Position numbers and translations under genes: made by a program | Assembly (NCBI GenBank): GCA_905221605.1 | Contig: CAJNDS010000314.1 | Coordinates: 104,801 to 168,800 of the forward strand | Direction: 5' to 3' | Length of the DNA stretch: 64,000 bases | From: Symbiodinium natans | Taxonomy: Eukaryota; Sar; Dinophyceae; Suessiales; Symbiodiniaceae | Shown: positions 8,436 to 19,198 of the stretch, in pieces | Position numbering within the stretch: the first letter of the stretch is position 1 | How the letters are laid out: each line of letters begins with the position of its first letter | The notes under the pieces: generated by a model | Database searches by the model: none | What the model saw: only the letters and a program-made list of their open reading frames with translations | Told to the model about the DNA's origin: nothing

Positions 8436-9677
8436 ATGCTGCCTGACTACAGCGATGGTCCGGTTCTTACCGGCGTGGTCGCGCAGCTCCCTTCGAAGAG
8501 GGAATGCTACCTGCTGGCGCAGACAGTGTTGAGGGGGTTTGCCAGCTGGTTTTGCTCTGGTCCTGCGTGGACAGTGGGAGAGGCCAGTGCGACCCTTCGA
8601 AAACGTTACATTGACATCCAGGATCGTTATGATGGCGTTGCCGTCATCCATCGTGGATGCATCGAAGACTACTTTACAGAAGGAGGGCACCTCGGTCGTG
8701 GTGGATTTGGAACCGTGTGCAAGGTGGAGCCCACTGGACAGGGACTGAGCCGCTTCAAGCCTCTGAGCCCAGGCGCAGCCTATGCAATGAAGAGGGTTAA
8801 ACTCCCCAACCGCGATACAGAGTTGGAGTCGCTCTCCAAGAGCATCGTGAAGGTTCCGATGAGCCGCATGCTCGAGTTCCTTCAGGCCCTCGGAGAGGAG
8901 AGGGCCACGCGAGAGCACGTCACTCGAAATCTACTGAGGGTCTTGGACATGCCGCAAAGCATGTACATCGTCATGAACCTTCTGGAGGGGCCAACACTGC
9001 AAGGTTGGATGACCGCCCTGAAGACCGCAGTTCCCGAGCGCACCTGCGCAGACTTGGCGCAGCAGATGCTCTCGGCAGTGCACTACTTACATCGTGTGGC
9101 CGGAGCCGTGCACCGTGACGTTAAACCGGACAACTTTGGCTTTGTCCGTGCAGTCCGAAATATTGACCAGCCAGGGAACGTACAGCTCTTCGACATGGGC
9201 TTGGCTTGGGTGCTGCCCGAAAAGATCCAAGAGTCCAGCGCAACGGACCTCCACGATGTTGCTCCTGGGGGCACACTGCGTTGGCTCTCTCCTGAAGCTT
9301 GGTGCGGACTCTGCGGTGCCTGCTCGGACGTTTGGGGAGTGGGGTTGATTGTGCACACACTCCTCGTCGGAGACATGCCGTTTGGACTCCGCAAGCTTGA
9401 GGAGGAGGTGCAGGTCCGCAACGCTGTTTTCAAGCGCAAGTTGAACCTGAGCACCTCGATCTGGCGCCGTGTGTCCGAGCAAGCGCGCGCATTTGTCGAC
9501 CAGCTCTTGGCCAAGGATGTCGCGGCTCGGGCCACCACGACTGCAGCACTGAGGCACAGCTTCATCCGAGAGGAGAACGTGCCTCCGTCACGGAGTTCGA
9601 TGGTGTGCACCGAGAACGTGCCACCGTCACCACAGAGTCCGAAGGTGTGCACCATGTACTTTCAGGCAGCAGACTGA
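8436..9677 (+). CDS. Serine/threonine protein kinase
   Basis: An uninterrupted frame of 413 codons from ATG 8436 (an in-frame GTG lies at 8418). Residue numbers below count from that GTG. Kinase hallmarks in order: Gly-loop GHLGRGGFGTV (89-100), ATP-binding Lys in YAMKRV (125), catalytic loop HRDVKPDN (232-239), DMG in place of DFG (259-261), SPE in place of APE (291-293), and the F-helix DVWGVGL (304-310). All residues needed for phosphotransfer (K, D234, N239, D259) are present, so it should be active. A long insert lies between the VAIK Lys and the C-helix. The tail repeats ENVPPS and KVCT-like words. It is probably a cytoplasmic Ser/Thr kinase of the CAMK/CDPK-like branch without its own EF-hands; the subfamily is uncertain. 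The absence of introns contrasts with its neighbours. Confidence 0.92.
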   Translation: MLPDYSDGPVLTGVVAQLPSKRECYLLAQTVLRGFASWFCSGPAWTVGEASATLRKRYIDIQDRYDGVAVIHRGCIEDYFTEGGHLGRGGFGTVCKVEPTGQGLSRFKPLSPGAAYAMKRVKLPNRDTELESLSKSIVKVPMSRMLEFLQALGEERATREHVTRNLLRVLDMPQSMYIVMNLLEGPTLQGWMTALKTAVPERTCADLAQQMLSAVHYLHRVAGAVHRDVKPDNFGFVRAVRNIDQPGNVQLFDMGLAWVLPEKIQESSATDLHDVAPGGTLRWLSPEAWCGLCGACSDVWGVGLIVHTLLVGDMPFGLRKLEEEVQVRNAVFKRKLNLSTSIWRRVSEQARAFVDQLLAKDVAARATTTAALRHSFIREENVPPSRSSMVCTENVPPSPQSPKVCTMYFQAAD

Positions 9678-10320
9678 CCTGAAAAATAGTATGAGTGGCA
9701 TGGGAACAGCAGCCGAAGCTGAACCTACTAGAGTTCGAGCATCCCCACAAGCATGATGTGCTGGTAGCTGTGATGCTAACGGGGTCGTATGGTCCTGACC
9801 TGAAAATAACAAGCTGCTGCTTCCTGGATATAGGCTTGGGCGCTACATTGCCAGCCTTAAAACAGTAATGTACCCACTGCATGTCGTAACTTTGTCCTTT
9901 CAAATCTGCCCAGGGCAATTGCCCAACGATTGGCAGCTGCCATCTAATTAGAGCTTTCACAGGAGCAAACCAGACCGTTGGCTGGCTCAACATTAGGCAG
10001 GTCAGGTGACGTGTGGATCTTTTCAGCTCATTGAAGGTATGGTTTGCGATTCTCCTCCCTGACGCATCCTATGCATCCTTTGAGAAAGGGAGATCAAAGG
10101 CCCTAAGAGGTCGAAAGGAACTCGGATGATGAGCCACGGAAACATGCCACTTGGGCACACTGTGGTTGCAGCGTCCGCAGGACTTCCTCGACCCGCCATC
10201 GTTGCACAATCCTAAACACTGCCGTTGCATTGTTGCCTTATCTTGGAACTGTACAGCTGGAGACGGCGCCTCGGAGCACGACGCGCGAAGAAAAAAGAGC
10301 TGAGAGCAGTTCTAGCGAGT
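9678..10320. other. No gene recognised downstream of the kinase
   Basis: Unique sequence. A minus-strand open frame (9562-9993) is tryptophan-rich, has no domain and is largely antisense to the kinase end. I do not support it as a gene. Confidence 0.4.
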
Positions 10321-10324
10321 CGAA

Positions 10325-10500
10325 GTCCTGAACGATCCAACCCAGTCCCGGACGTTCCTGAACGTTCCCGAACGACCCCGAAGGATCTCGAACAATCCAA
10401 CACAGTCCCGAACGATCCTGAAGAATCCCGAAGGATCCCGAACGATCCCGAACGATCCAACACAGTCCCGAACGATCCCGAAGGATCGCGAACGACCGGC
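10325..10500 (+). repeat. Degenerate minisatellite CCCGAACGATC
   Basis: Some 15 imperfect units of 10-15 bp (CCCGAACGATCC, CCCGAAGGATC), interspersed with AACACAGTCC. The repeat reads through as a false open frame. Confidence 0.9.
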
Positions 10501-10559
10501 AACCTACGGTACTGGTTTCGATTTAAACCCTTAACTCTGAACCCCAAACCTACCTACAC

Positions 10560-10790
10560 ACCCAAAAGCGCCTTGAACACCCTAAGTATGCTAAATGTCT
10601 GAATGCCCTAAATGCCCTAGATGCCCCAAAATACCCGAAAATACCCCAAACTACCCCCAAAATGCCCTAAATACCCGAAATTTCTTGAATACTCTGAATA
10701 CCCCGAATACTATTACATATGCGAAATACCCCAAATACCCCTCCATCCCCTGGTCCCCACTACCCCTTAAATAGTTTAGGGTTTAGGGTT
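10560..10790. repeat. Degenerate AATACCCC-type repeat
   Basis: Loose tandem words AAATGCCCTAA, AAATACCCC and GAATACCCC with a period near 10 bp, perhaps a decayed telomere-like array. It ends with two TTTAGGG units. Confidence 0.6.
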
Positions 10791-10824
10791 ATACCTTAAA
10801 TCATATTCGATTTAAGGTTTTTCC

Positions 10825-10933
10825 TTGGGACGTTCCCTCTTCTACTAGCAGTCCTTAATAGGGATTTTTGTACCACCCCCCTACTACAATCCCTATGAGG
10901 ACTGCTAGTATAAGGGGGACCGGGAACATCCCA
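10825..10933 (+). mobile_element. Family B element B2
   Basis: TTGGGACGTTCCC at the left pairs with GGGAACATCCCAA at the right. The inner arms CTAGCAGTCCTTAATAGGGA and CCCTATGAGGACTGCTAG are complementary. Confidence 0.9.
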
Positions 10934-10934
10934 A

Positions 10935-11108
10935 TATATTCCTAAACCCCAAACCCCAAACCCCAAACCCCAATCCCCAAACCCCAAACCCCAAACCCCA
11001 AACCCCAAACCCCAAACCCCAAACCCCAAACCCCAAACCCCAAACCCCAAACCCCAAACCCTAAACCCTAAACCCTAAACCCTAAACCCTAAACCCTAAA
11101 CCCTAAAC
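10935..11108 (-). repeat. Array AAACCCC then AAACCCT
   Basis: About 17 AAACCCC units followed by seven AAACCCT units with a sharp boundary near 11058. It runs directly into a half copy of element family C. Confidence 0.97.
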
Positions 11109-11150
11109 CCAGTATATTCCTTATTTAAGCGGTGTTGGGCTCTTTGGGTC
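11109..11150 (+). mobile_element. Family C element, right half only (C4)
   Basis: TATATTCCTTATTTAAGCGG and TTGGGCTCTTTGGG match the right arm of family C (20641-20681). The left arm is missing and the telomere-like array stands in its place. Confidence 0.75.
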
Positions 11151-11220
11151 CACCCCTCACCAGGAGCGGGCAGCCCTTGCTCCACGCTTCGGTGCACCAG
11201 CTCTGGCACCACAAGGTTGG

Positions 11221-11272
11221 GGGTTTAGGGTTTAGGGTTTAGGGTTTAGGGTTTAGGGTTTAGGGCTTCGGG
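11221..11272 (+). repeat. Telomeric array TTTAGGG
   Basis: About seven units. It follows a short possible exon (11175-11212, ending CACCACAAG|GTT). Confidence 0.9.
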
Positions 11273-11551
11273 GTTAGGGTTCTATGTCGGATATGAGGGT
11301 GTCGGGTCTGCGAGTTACGAATCGCGAGTCGACTGCGCAGATTCTGATGTATCCCGGAAGCTTGATGATGACAGATTCTTTGCCAAAGGTTTTGGGATTC
11401 GGACATGACAGCGAAGTTTGGAATCCTACTTAGCATATGTACTTGGAGACTCCAACATTCAAGCAATAATATTATAAGTCCAATAAATTAAAAGATGTCA
11501 TTCTGAAAGATAATCTATTTAATATATTGTCCTGTTGCTCGTCCTTCCCAG

Positions 11552-11649
11552 GCTCAGGCCCTCTGGACAACGAGGCTTTCTTTGAGGCGGCGGTGTTTCA
11601 GCGGATGTTTGGCGCACAGAATCGGAGGGGGCCCGGGTGGCCCCAGAAG
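11552..11649 (+). CDS. Candidate exon SGPLDNEAFFEAAVFQRMFG
   Basis: Lies between a CTTCCCAG acceptor and a CAGAAG|GTGTGG donor. The frame continues AQNRRGPGWPQK. The phase and composition are typical of coding sequence. No family recognised. Confidence 0.55.
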
Positions 11650-13034
11650 GTGTGGGATGAGTGGGGGGAGGGCTGGTGGAGTTCACACGAAACATGGCAT
11701 CGAAGATGTGTGGTTGTGACCTGAAAGGCTTGCCAGTCGACCAAGACATCGCATGCTCACACGGAAGGAGAGATAGATGTCTGACGCCGTGGTTGCAAAG
11801 GCACGTGCGGGGGAACGCTCGCCCGCAGGACACGCGAGGTTCCGCTCAGCATTCGCGACAGGTTCCGGAGCCTTTAGCTGAGCTCCTGACGTGCTTCTGA
11901 CCCGATGTGAGACACTTGGTTCCAGGAGTTTTTTTCCATCATGCCTGCATGGTCCCAAGGAGCCTCGCTGGGGTGGCCTTGGGGGTTCAAGGTGGGGCAC
12001 ATGGGTCAGAGTGACAGTCAGATGTGCCCACCAGCATTTCCCCAGTGCTTGCCGCTTTTGCAGTCGCTGTGGCCGTCTTTTTTGCGCAGGCATGATGGTG
12101 AGGGGCCTGGGGTGCGGAACGGTGGGAGATGAGCGCTGCAGAGTTCCTTCGGTGCTGTATGAGCCCGCAATTGCATAATCATTGGGTCGTTACTGGATTA
12201 AGCAGACACTGGTTGGTTCGGCAAGCGCTCAAATTCCCAGAGTTCTGAAATCTGGCCGTGGGAGAAAATGTAGGCCCGGAGTTCATTCTACTTGTGGGCA
12301 GCTGGGTGCTGCGTGCAGCGGTCCAGGAGATGGATGTTCAGAAGATGACGTCGTCAGTAAAGTGCATTCCGGAACAGCATCGGGGTAGCGCGCACCAGTC
12401 ATTGCCTTGAGCTCCCGCTTGAAAGCTTTGGCTAAGCCGTAGACCACTGAAGCAGAGTGGCGCCCCATTGCCCCACCAGGCAAACATCACTACAAGGTCG
12501 TGGCAGCTGGGACATCTTCATTGCCATCATGATTGCATCGCTCAACCTGTAATGCTAGGGGGTCCTAGCAATTCCCCCAGGCAGTCTTTTACTTGTAGGG
12601 CTTGTAGAGGGTGAGGAGCAGCTGTTTGCAGGGCGCCGGCGGGTTCGGCTATGGGTGGGGGGGGGGGGGGGGGGGGTACAACCTGGAGTGTCTTTGTTTT
12701 GCGTTTTTAAAACCCAATTCTGGAACAAAAACGGAAAGAAGAAAGGGGAGGGCAGGAAGAAAGCAAGGTTGGTGCTCCCGAACGCCTTCCTGAGAGGCCT
12801 TGCGCAGTGCCCACTCCGCCCATCAATCTTCGGCTCCAGGATGAGACGCTCTTTTGTGAACACAAGCTTAGCGGCCGAGTGACACATCCCTTTGCCCACG
12901 TCTCCTGCATCAGAACAGAGCCTCTGAGCAGTCTGACGTATTCCAGCCTCAACGGGGACAATCCGACAACCCACTGAGAAAGCACTTCCGAGACGCTGTG
13001 CTGCTGGATCGCAGGGAGCTTAGCTTGGGCCGGT
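11650..13034. other. No confident gene; G-run at 12657-12676
   Basis: Short overlapping frames on both strands, none with a recognisable domain. A run of about 20 G interrupts the region at 12657. It may contain exons I cannot separate from noise. Confidence 0.35.
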
Positions 13035-13064
13035 CGTTTAGGGTTTAGGGTTTAGGGTTTAGGG
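13035..13064 (+). repeat. Telomeric array TTTAGGG (short)
   Basis: Four units. The last merges into TAG, the presumed acceptor of the exon at 13068. Confidence 0.9.
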
Positions 13065-13067
13065 TAG

Positions 13068-13136
13068 ATGAGCTGAGGCGCTATGGCCGGCCGCAGGCAC
13101 TCTTCAGGTTGGCCAATGACGTTGTGCTCAAGTCTG
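13068..13136 (+). CDS. Candidate exon DELRRYGRPQALFRLANDVV
   Basis: Starts after GGGTAG at the end of a telomeric array and ends at TCTG|GTAACG, a canonical-looking donor. A second short array follows 14 bp later. A clear case of an exon caught between telomere-like introns; gene unidentified. Confidence 0.6.
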
Positions 13137-13150
13137 GTAACGGGACAATG

Positions 13151-13181
13151 CATTTAGGGTTTAGGGTTTAGGGTTTAGGGC
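13151..13181 (+). repeat. Telomeric array TTTAGGG (short)
   Basis: Four units in the intron that follows the exon at 13068. Confidence 0.9.
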
Positions 13182-13691
13182 TAGTGTGGAAAGGTTCTCG
13201 GCTGCTGGCAGTTGTTGTCAGCCTCTCAGGGGCTCCGCGAAATGCCAGCACACGTGCCAAGCTGTTCGCAGCAACATTCGGCAACCGAGATGCTGTTGAT
13301 TGAGGCCTCATTGTTGGCGGCAAGCCAGCTCAGCGTGCGAACGCTTTTCGTCCAGCAGGGCTCTCATACCGAATTTCAGGATTGAGCTTGCAGAGGCACA
13401 ACGCCAGGTGATCTGCATTGATTGCCCCTGCGTGAGTGCAGACGCTTTCCAATGCCTTTCACCAACAGCCGGCTGTGAGGTTGTCGCATACCTCGCAGCA
13501 CCTGCCCGCCAGGATGCTCTGCTCTGTGACATTAAGGCCTTATATATCTGTACAGCACTGTACACCACTGTACAGCACCCCAGCAAGTTGAAAAGACCAG
13601 AGGAGCCAGCTGCATCGCATCCCTCGATTAGCCGAGGGAGAAGGCAGATGACGGGAAGATGTGGTGGAAGGAGTTCGGCAGAGGGGCAGGG

Positions 13692-13793
13692 TTTGGGATG
13701 GTTCCGTTGTACTGACTGTCCTTAGTCGGCATTATAGTACCCCCTACTAGAAGCCCTATTGAGGACTGATAGTATAAAGGGGAACATCCCAAG
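13692..13793 (+). mobile_element. Family B element B3
   Basis: TTTGGGATGGTTCC at the left pairs with GGGGAACATCCCAA at the right. The inner arms TGACTGTCCTTAG and GAGGACTGATAG pair. Confidence 0.85.
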
Positions 13794-13821
13794 ACAGAGT
13801 CTCTAAACCCTTGTCGTGGAG

Positions 13822-13886
13822 GTGATGCTGAGGTGTCACCTGAGACAGAACCGGCGGTCGAGTCGGAGGAGTCAGAGAAAGCCAAG
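13822..13886 (+). CDS. Candidate acidic exon GDAEVSPETEPAVESEESEK
   Basis: Lies between a GTGGAG acceptor and AAG|GTGGGG donor. The acidic, Ser/Glu-rich peptide looks like a disordered segment. The downstream intron begins with a G-run and telomeric repeats. Confidence 0.5.
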
Positions 13887-13898
13887 GTGGGGGGGGGG

Positions 13899-13965
13899 GG
13901 GTTAGGGTTTAGGGTTTAGGGTTCAGGGTTCAGGGTTTAGGGTTTAGGCTTTAGGCTTTAGGGTT
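13899..13965 (+). repeat. Telomere-like array TTTAGGG/TTCAGGG
   Basis: About nine units with TTCAGGG and TTTAGGC variants, next to a G10 run. Confidence 0.9.
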
Positions 13966-14066
13966 GTACTTGCAGGTTCATGGGTGTGTTTAAGTGGGGA
14001 TATGAGCAAGGTAACTAGCATTCTAACTGGTTATAACCTTGTTTAGGGTAGGTGCGAGTCTGCCGA

Positions 14067-14302
14067 TCATGGAAACCGCAAGACTCTGTCAGGCTGATTC
14101 GGAGCCGGAAGTCACACCTTTGTTCCAGGACCTGAGTGGTGGTTCGAGTAGAGTGGCACCAAGTCTGATAGCTCTTAGCTTGAATGATTGTAGAAGCGAG
14201 GAGTTGAATGTGACTGGCAGCTCCCAGATTTCAAAGCTGAGGGGTGTCCCTTGGTGGCAAGAGACCTGCAAGAGACCTGCAAGAGACCTGCAACAGACCT
14301 GA
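14067..14302 (+). CDS. Hypothetical ORF ending in an 11-bp repeat
   Basis: ATG 14067 opens METARLCQADSEPEVTPLFQ and runs to TGA 14302. The last third is encoded by four tandem AAGAGACCTGC units (14258-14300). It could be a terminal exon. No domain. Confidence 0.3.
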
Positions 14303-14338
14303 GATGGGAACAGCAAATTTCGCAGAACCCTGCAAAGC

Positions 14339-17300
14339 ATCTTGGCTCAGATTTCTTTTCTCGATTTTGGCATACAGCTCTCTTTGCCATCAATTCGGCA
14401 GCCCTTGAAGATGTCCGCAGGGGCCGATTTCACGGAAATGGCCGGGAAGGCGATCAAGGATGCCGTGCGCCTGGCCCGGGACAGGGGCCATCTCCAGCTG
14501 GACCCGGCGCACGTCTTTGCTGTCCTTGTCAAGGAGAGGAGCACCCTGCCGGCGCAAGTGCTCTCGCGGCTGAATGGCGACAGCCAGGAGGTGGCCAAAG
14601 GCTGTGACCGACTTTTGAGCAGCTTCAGCTCCCAGAGCCCGGCGCCAGAGGACATTGCCCCGAACAACGCCATGCGCGGTACCCTTGCAGAGGCAGAGAG
14701 GCTGAGGGCTGCCAGCGGCGACAGCTACCTCAGCCTGCCCGACCTTTTCCTAGCACTGCTGAAGCAGAAGTCGCTGAGAGAGGTCGTGTCTTCAGCGGGC
14801 TACAGCATCTCGGCTGTGGAGAAGTCCATCCAGGAAGTCCGAGGATCACGGAAAGTGGACAGCCAGACCGGCGACGAGAACTTCGAGGCCCTGTCCAAAT
14901 ACGGCAGGGACCTCGTGGCCGATGCGGAGAACGGCAAGCTCGACCCCGTCATCGGGCGCGATGATGAGATCCGGCGCGTCGTGCAGGTCTTGGCTCGGCG
15001 CACCAAGAACAACCCTATCCTGGTTGGAGATCCAGGCGTTGGGAAGACTGCCATTGCGGAGGGCCTGGCGCAGCGTGTCGTGGTCGGCGACGTCCCCGAA
15101 GCGCTGCAGGGCTGCCGCATCGTCGCCCTCGACGTCGGAGCCCTGATTAGCGGGGCCAAGTACCGCGGCGAGTTCGAGGAGAGGCTGAAAGCAGTGCTCC
15201 AAGAAGTCAAGGATGCCGAGGGAAGAGTTGTCCTCTTCATCGATGAGGCGCACCTCTTGATAGGCGCGGGAAAAACGGATGGAGCCATGGACGCGGCAAA
15301 CCTCCTCAAGCCCATGTTGGCGCGCGGAGAGCTCCGCTGCATCGGGGCCACGACGATGGACGAGTACCGGCGGTACATCGAAAAGGATGCCGCCCTGGAG
15401 AGACGTTTCCAGCAGGTCCACGTGGAAGAGCCTTCCGTGCAGACCGCCATCACCATCCTGCGTGGCTTGAAGGATCGGTACGCAGCCCACCACGGTGTGA
15501 GCATCCAGGATGCTTCGCTCGTTGCCGCGGCGACACTGTCCAGCCGGTACATCACTTCCCGATTTCTCCCCGACAAGGCTGTGGATCTTCTGGATGAAGC
15601 TTGCTCCAAGATCCGTGTGCAGCTGAGCTCTCAACCAGAGGCCATCGACAGCCTGGAGCGCCGGCGGCAATACCTGGAAGTGGAGGTGAAAGCGCTCAGC
15701 AAGGAGAAGGACCACGGCTCCAAGACGCGGCTTGCAGAGGCCCAGAAGGAGCTCTCAGCCGTCTCCGAGCAACTTGCACCACTGCGAGCCCGTTACCAGC
15801 AGGAGCGAGAGCTCATTGACGACTTGCGCAAGGCCAAGCAGAAGCTGCAGGACCTGAAGAGGAAGCTCGAGGTCATGGAGGCGCGCCACGATGTCGACGC
15901 TGCCGCGGATCTCCGCTACGACGCCATCCCGGGGGTGCAGCAACGCATCCGCGACCTTGAGGCCAAGAAGAAGGAGCAGGAAGACGACTCTGAGAGCCCG
16001 CTCCTGGTCGAGACCGTGACCCCTGCCCACATCGCCGAGGTGGTCTCCCGCTGGACTGGCATTCCGGTGTCCAAGCTCTCGCAGGGGGAGAAGGCCAAGC
16101 TCTTGAATCTGGAGGCGGAGTTGAACCAGCGCGTCATCGGACAGGAGGAGGCGGCCGCTGCTGTGGCGCGCGCCGTGCTGCGCAGCGCCGCCGGCCTCGC
16201 GCGGCGGAACCAGCCCACGGGCTCCTTCCTCTTCGCTGGGCCCACAGGGGTCGGAAAGACCGAGCTGGCAAAGGCGCTGGCCGCAAACCTCTTCGACAGC
16301 GAAGCGCGGATGATCAGGTTTGACATGTCCGAGTACATGGAGCAGCATGCCGTCTCAAGGCTTATCGGTGCGCCCCCGGGCTATGTGGGACACGAGGCTG
16401 GTGGCCAGCTAACGGAGGCTCTGCGTCGTCATCCCTACAGTGTGGTCCTCTTCGACGAGATGGAGAAGGCGCACCCGCAAGTTCTCAATGTGCTGCTGCA
16501 GCTCCTCGACGACGGCCGCATCACCGACAGCCACGGCAGGACCGTGAGAAGACGAAGGGCTTGGCCGGCTTAGCCTTAGTCCCAGAAAAGCTGTCTTTGA
16601 GTCATTGAGCATCGCACGCCGCAGCGATGTGCAGCGATGTTAGCTGCCGATGGTTGTTAGATGTTGTTAGGCTAGGTGTGCAGCTAGGCAGATTTAGGCT
16701 CTGCTTGCCCTCAGGACGGTGGACTGCACAAACTGTGTGGTGATCATGACCAGCAACCTCGGCTCAGAACATCTCATGGCAGAGGCTCGGCATGGGCTTG
16801 GGCTGGAGAAGGCGCGCTCCATGGTGCTGCAGACGATCCGACGGTCGCTGAGGCCAGAGTTGCTGAATCGCCTGGACGACGTCGTTGTCTTCAGCCCACT
16901 GTCTGGTGACGTTCTCCGCCAGGTCGTGCGGCTGCAGCTTGCGGATGTCGTTCACAGGTTGGACGAGCTCGAGGTGACCATGCACATCACCGACGCAGCT
17001 GTGGACCACGTACTGACGGCTGCCCACGACCCAGAAATGGGGGCTCGGCCACTGAAGCGCTACATGGAGCGACATCTGGTCTCGCGCCTCAGCACTCTGA
17101 TCCTCGAAGATAAGCTGCCCGGTGGCAGTTCGGTCACCATCGACTGGAAGACCATTGGAGGGCGAGGTGATTGGGACTTCGATGTGGCCAGCAGTCTGAA
17201 GAGGCAGCGAACTGCTGAGCACGGATACGCAAAGTTGTAGGGTCGAGAGACGGATGCGCCGCAGCGTTAGCTCTGGGGTGCGTGTCTGGCCGTGAGTTTT

Positions 17301-17645
17301 GAGTGTTGAGATCCCACCTTGTACAGCTTGGAGATCCCATCTGGGGCACATATTGCATATAGGTCTCAGATATGTATCGAATTTGATCAGGCCGAGTGAG
17401 GCCCCATGACGCCGGCAAAGCACAGAACCGGGCCACAGCCAGGAAGACGTAGTGAAGTCACCATGCATTAACACTGCTTACTTGCTTTGAGGCGATCGTG
17501 TGGACTGTACAGGGCTGCTGCCATGCCTCACTTTGGACCTTCGCCAGCTGGTTGCCGACAACCGCGGCGTAATTCAATTTTGTTTCAGTTTCTTGAGACT
17601 TACGATGTACGAGGCTTGAACATGAACATGCCTCCAAATACCGGC
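14339..17645 (+). repeat. Segmental duplication, copy 1
   Basis: The whole ClpB gene with about 70 bp of 5' and 400 bp of 3' flank recurs at 28407-31714, in the same orientation and at a constant offset of 14068 across the coding part. The 3' flank is clearly more diverged and carries indels. Confidence 0.95.
14411..17240 (+). CDS. clpB: ClpB/Hsp100 disaggregase, copy 1
   Basis: Two exons (14411-16539 and 16715-17240) encode 884 residues, normal for ClpB/Hsp101. An N-terminal Clp-N domain (1-150) precedes AAA-1 with Walker A GDPGVGKT (206-213) and Walker B VVLFIDEA (273-280). A long coiled-coil middle domain (about 410-525, rich in Lys/Glu/Leu) is followed by AAA-2 with Walker A GPTGVGKT (610-617) and Walker B VVLFDE (678-683). 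No ClpP-binding IGF/L loop is seen, so it should be a disaggregase working with Hsp70. The start is ATG 14411 because the Clp-N helix begins there. The only intron (16540-16714, 175 nt) keeps the frame GRTVDCTN only as GA-AG; CAGGACNGTG occurs at both edges. No organellar presequence is obvious. Confidence 0.96.
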
Positions 17646-17775
17646 ACCTACCGCGGAGCGCCAAGATTAAAGCCGGCAGCAGGAGTTTGCATTGAAGAAC
17701 TTATCATCTGGCCCCGACCGAATGGCTTGTTGGGGTTGTGGGTAGCTGTAATATGCTCGTAAGGCCAACACTTAG

Positions 17776-17823
<48 letters not shown>

Positions 17824-18305
17824 ATCTATCCAGTCAATATCCATCCATCAATCTCTCAGTATCCATTTGTGTATGCCCGCAAAGGCCATGGTGGCGATTT
17901 TCAACACTGGAGAGCGAGCCAGGAGCACAGTTCCGAAGTCTTGGAAGGGCTCGCGGACGTTGGATGGGCTCATGGGTTCTCGATGGTGTGCAATGCAAAG
18001 AGTTGCGGGTTCTGCAGAGACGCAACAGCATGGCATGCTGCGAAGGGAGGGAGGCCGCGGGCATGTCAGCGTTTGCCCCTCAAGGCTGTGGATCTCGTCC
18101 TGATGGCTCCGCGGAACAAGAGCACGATGCTGCACCCTCCCCACTGGTGCTGGTATCTCCAGCATGCCAAGGATGTACTATGTCCGCTCAAGGAACTTTA
18201 GCGATCTTAATTTTAACGCTACGCGACCCGCCTCGGCCCGGCCCAGCGCATCCGCGTGAGCATGGTGATTCCGCAGCGCCCAAGTTGCTGGGCCCCAAGC
18301 AATAA
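17646..18305. other. No confident gene; CT microsatellite 17779-17820
   Basis: A (CT)n tract of about 40 bp, then open frames in all three plus-strand frames (17869-18305) that cannot be told apart. Confidence 0.4.
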
Positions 18306-18620
18306 GGGTTGGGTTTAGGGTTTAGGGTTTAGGGTTTAGGGTTTAGGGTTCCGGGTTTATGGTTTATGGTTTGGGGTTTAGGGTTGAGGGTTAGTTTAGG
18401 AGTGAGGGCTTAGGGCTCAAGGTTCACGCTTTGGGGTTTAGGGTTTTTTGGGTGTGGGGTTCAAGAATCGTAGGGTGGAGCCAGCCCATCAGGGGTAGGG
18501 GGGGTGGGGGGGGAAGGGGGGGCAGGGGGAGGGTGGGAGGGGGGGGTTTGTTGAAGGTTTGAGGGTTGAGTGCTTCGGTTAAGGTTTAGGGTTTCGGTTC
18601 AAGCTTAGATTCTTCGGCTC
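18306..18620 (+). repeat. Degenerate telomere-like and G-rich block
   Basis: Five clean TTTAGGG units, then decayed words (TTATGG, TTGAGGG, TTCACGC), a G-rich stretch (18496-18548) and further degenerate units. Confidence 0.8.
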
Positions 18621-19198
18621 GTGTAATGCATCCCAGGCCGTGCTCACAGCAGTTGAGCCTCACCAATGTTCTGTAGTGGGTTTGGAAAGGGGAGGGGGGT
18701 TGCTGACAACCTATACACCTTCGGCCCGAAGCCTCGGCGGATTAGGCTTGTTGACTTCCGCAAAGTGCAGGTATTCGATCGCCGAGATGCCCCATGAGTT
18801 TCGACCAGCGGCCAGCAGCCGAGCCTTCACCAGATTTCACCAGATGCCAGACTGGACGCGAAGCGGTTTGCACCGTGAACTCCGGCGACTCTACAAGCGC
18901 CTGCCTAGCAGCGCTGCTCGGAGAACTCAGAGTCTTTGGCGCTGGCTTCTCAGGCCCAGTTTCTTCTTCGTCAGCGCGATCGCAAGATGAGGCAAAGAGA
19001 GAGTGTGTGTCTGTGTGTCCCAAAACCAAAGCTGAAAAAACTGCTGTGAAATCAGACGTGATGGGCAGTCCCCAGCTGCAGTCTTTGCCAGGGTTCGAGT
19101 GCTCCAGCACTTCCAGCCTGTCTTGGATGCTGATGCAGAGGCCAGGGTTTGAAGCTGAGAAAAGTGCTAGGCAGCGGGAGATAGTTGGAAGCGGATGA
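18621..19198 (+). other. Possible coding segment, unresolved
   Basis: A plus-strand frame (18797-19198) reads Ser-rich, disordered-looking protein ending just before element A2. A neighbouring frame is also open. I cannot choose between coding and chance. Confidence 0.3.

Noticed and set aside
10325-10500. CRISPR array
   Set aside because: Units are 10-15 bp, degenerate and without unique spacers. No cas genes, and the window is eukaryotic.
14800-16348. Minus-strand ORFs of 140-289 residues inside ClpB copy 1 (same in copy 2)
   Set aside because: Antisense shadows of a GC-rich conserved gene.
14411-17240. Bacterial origin or contamination of ClpB
   Set aside because: An in-frame intron, dinoflagellate-type flanks and the local duplication argue for a resident nuclear gene. 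The protein family itself is shared with bacteria.
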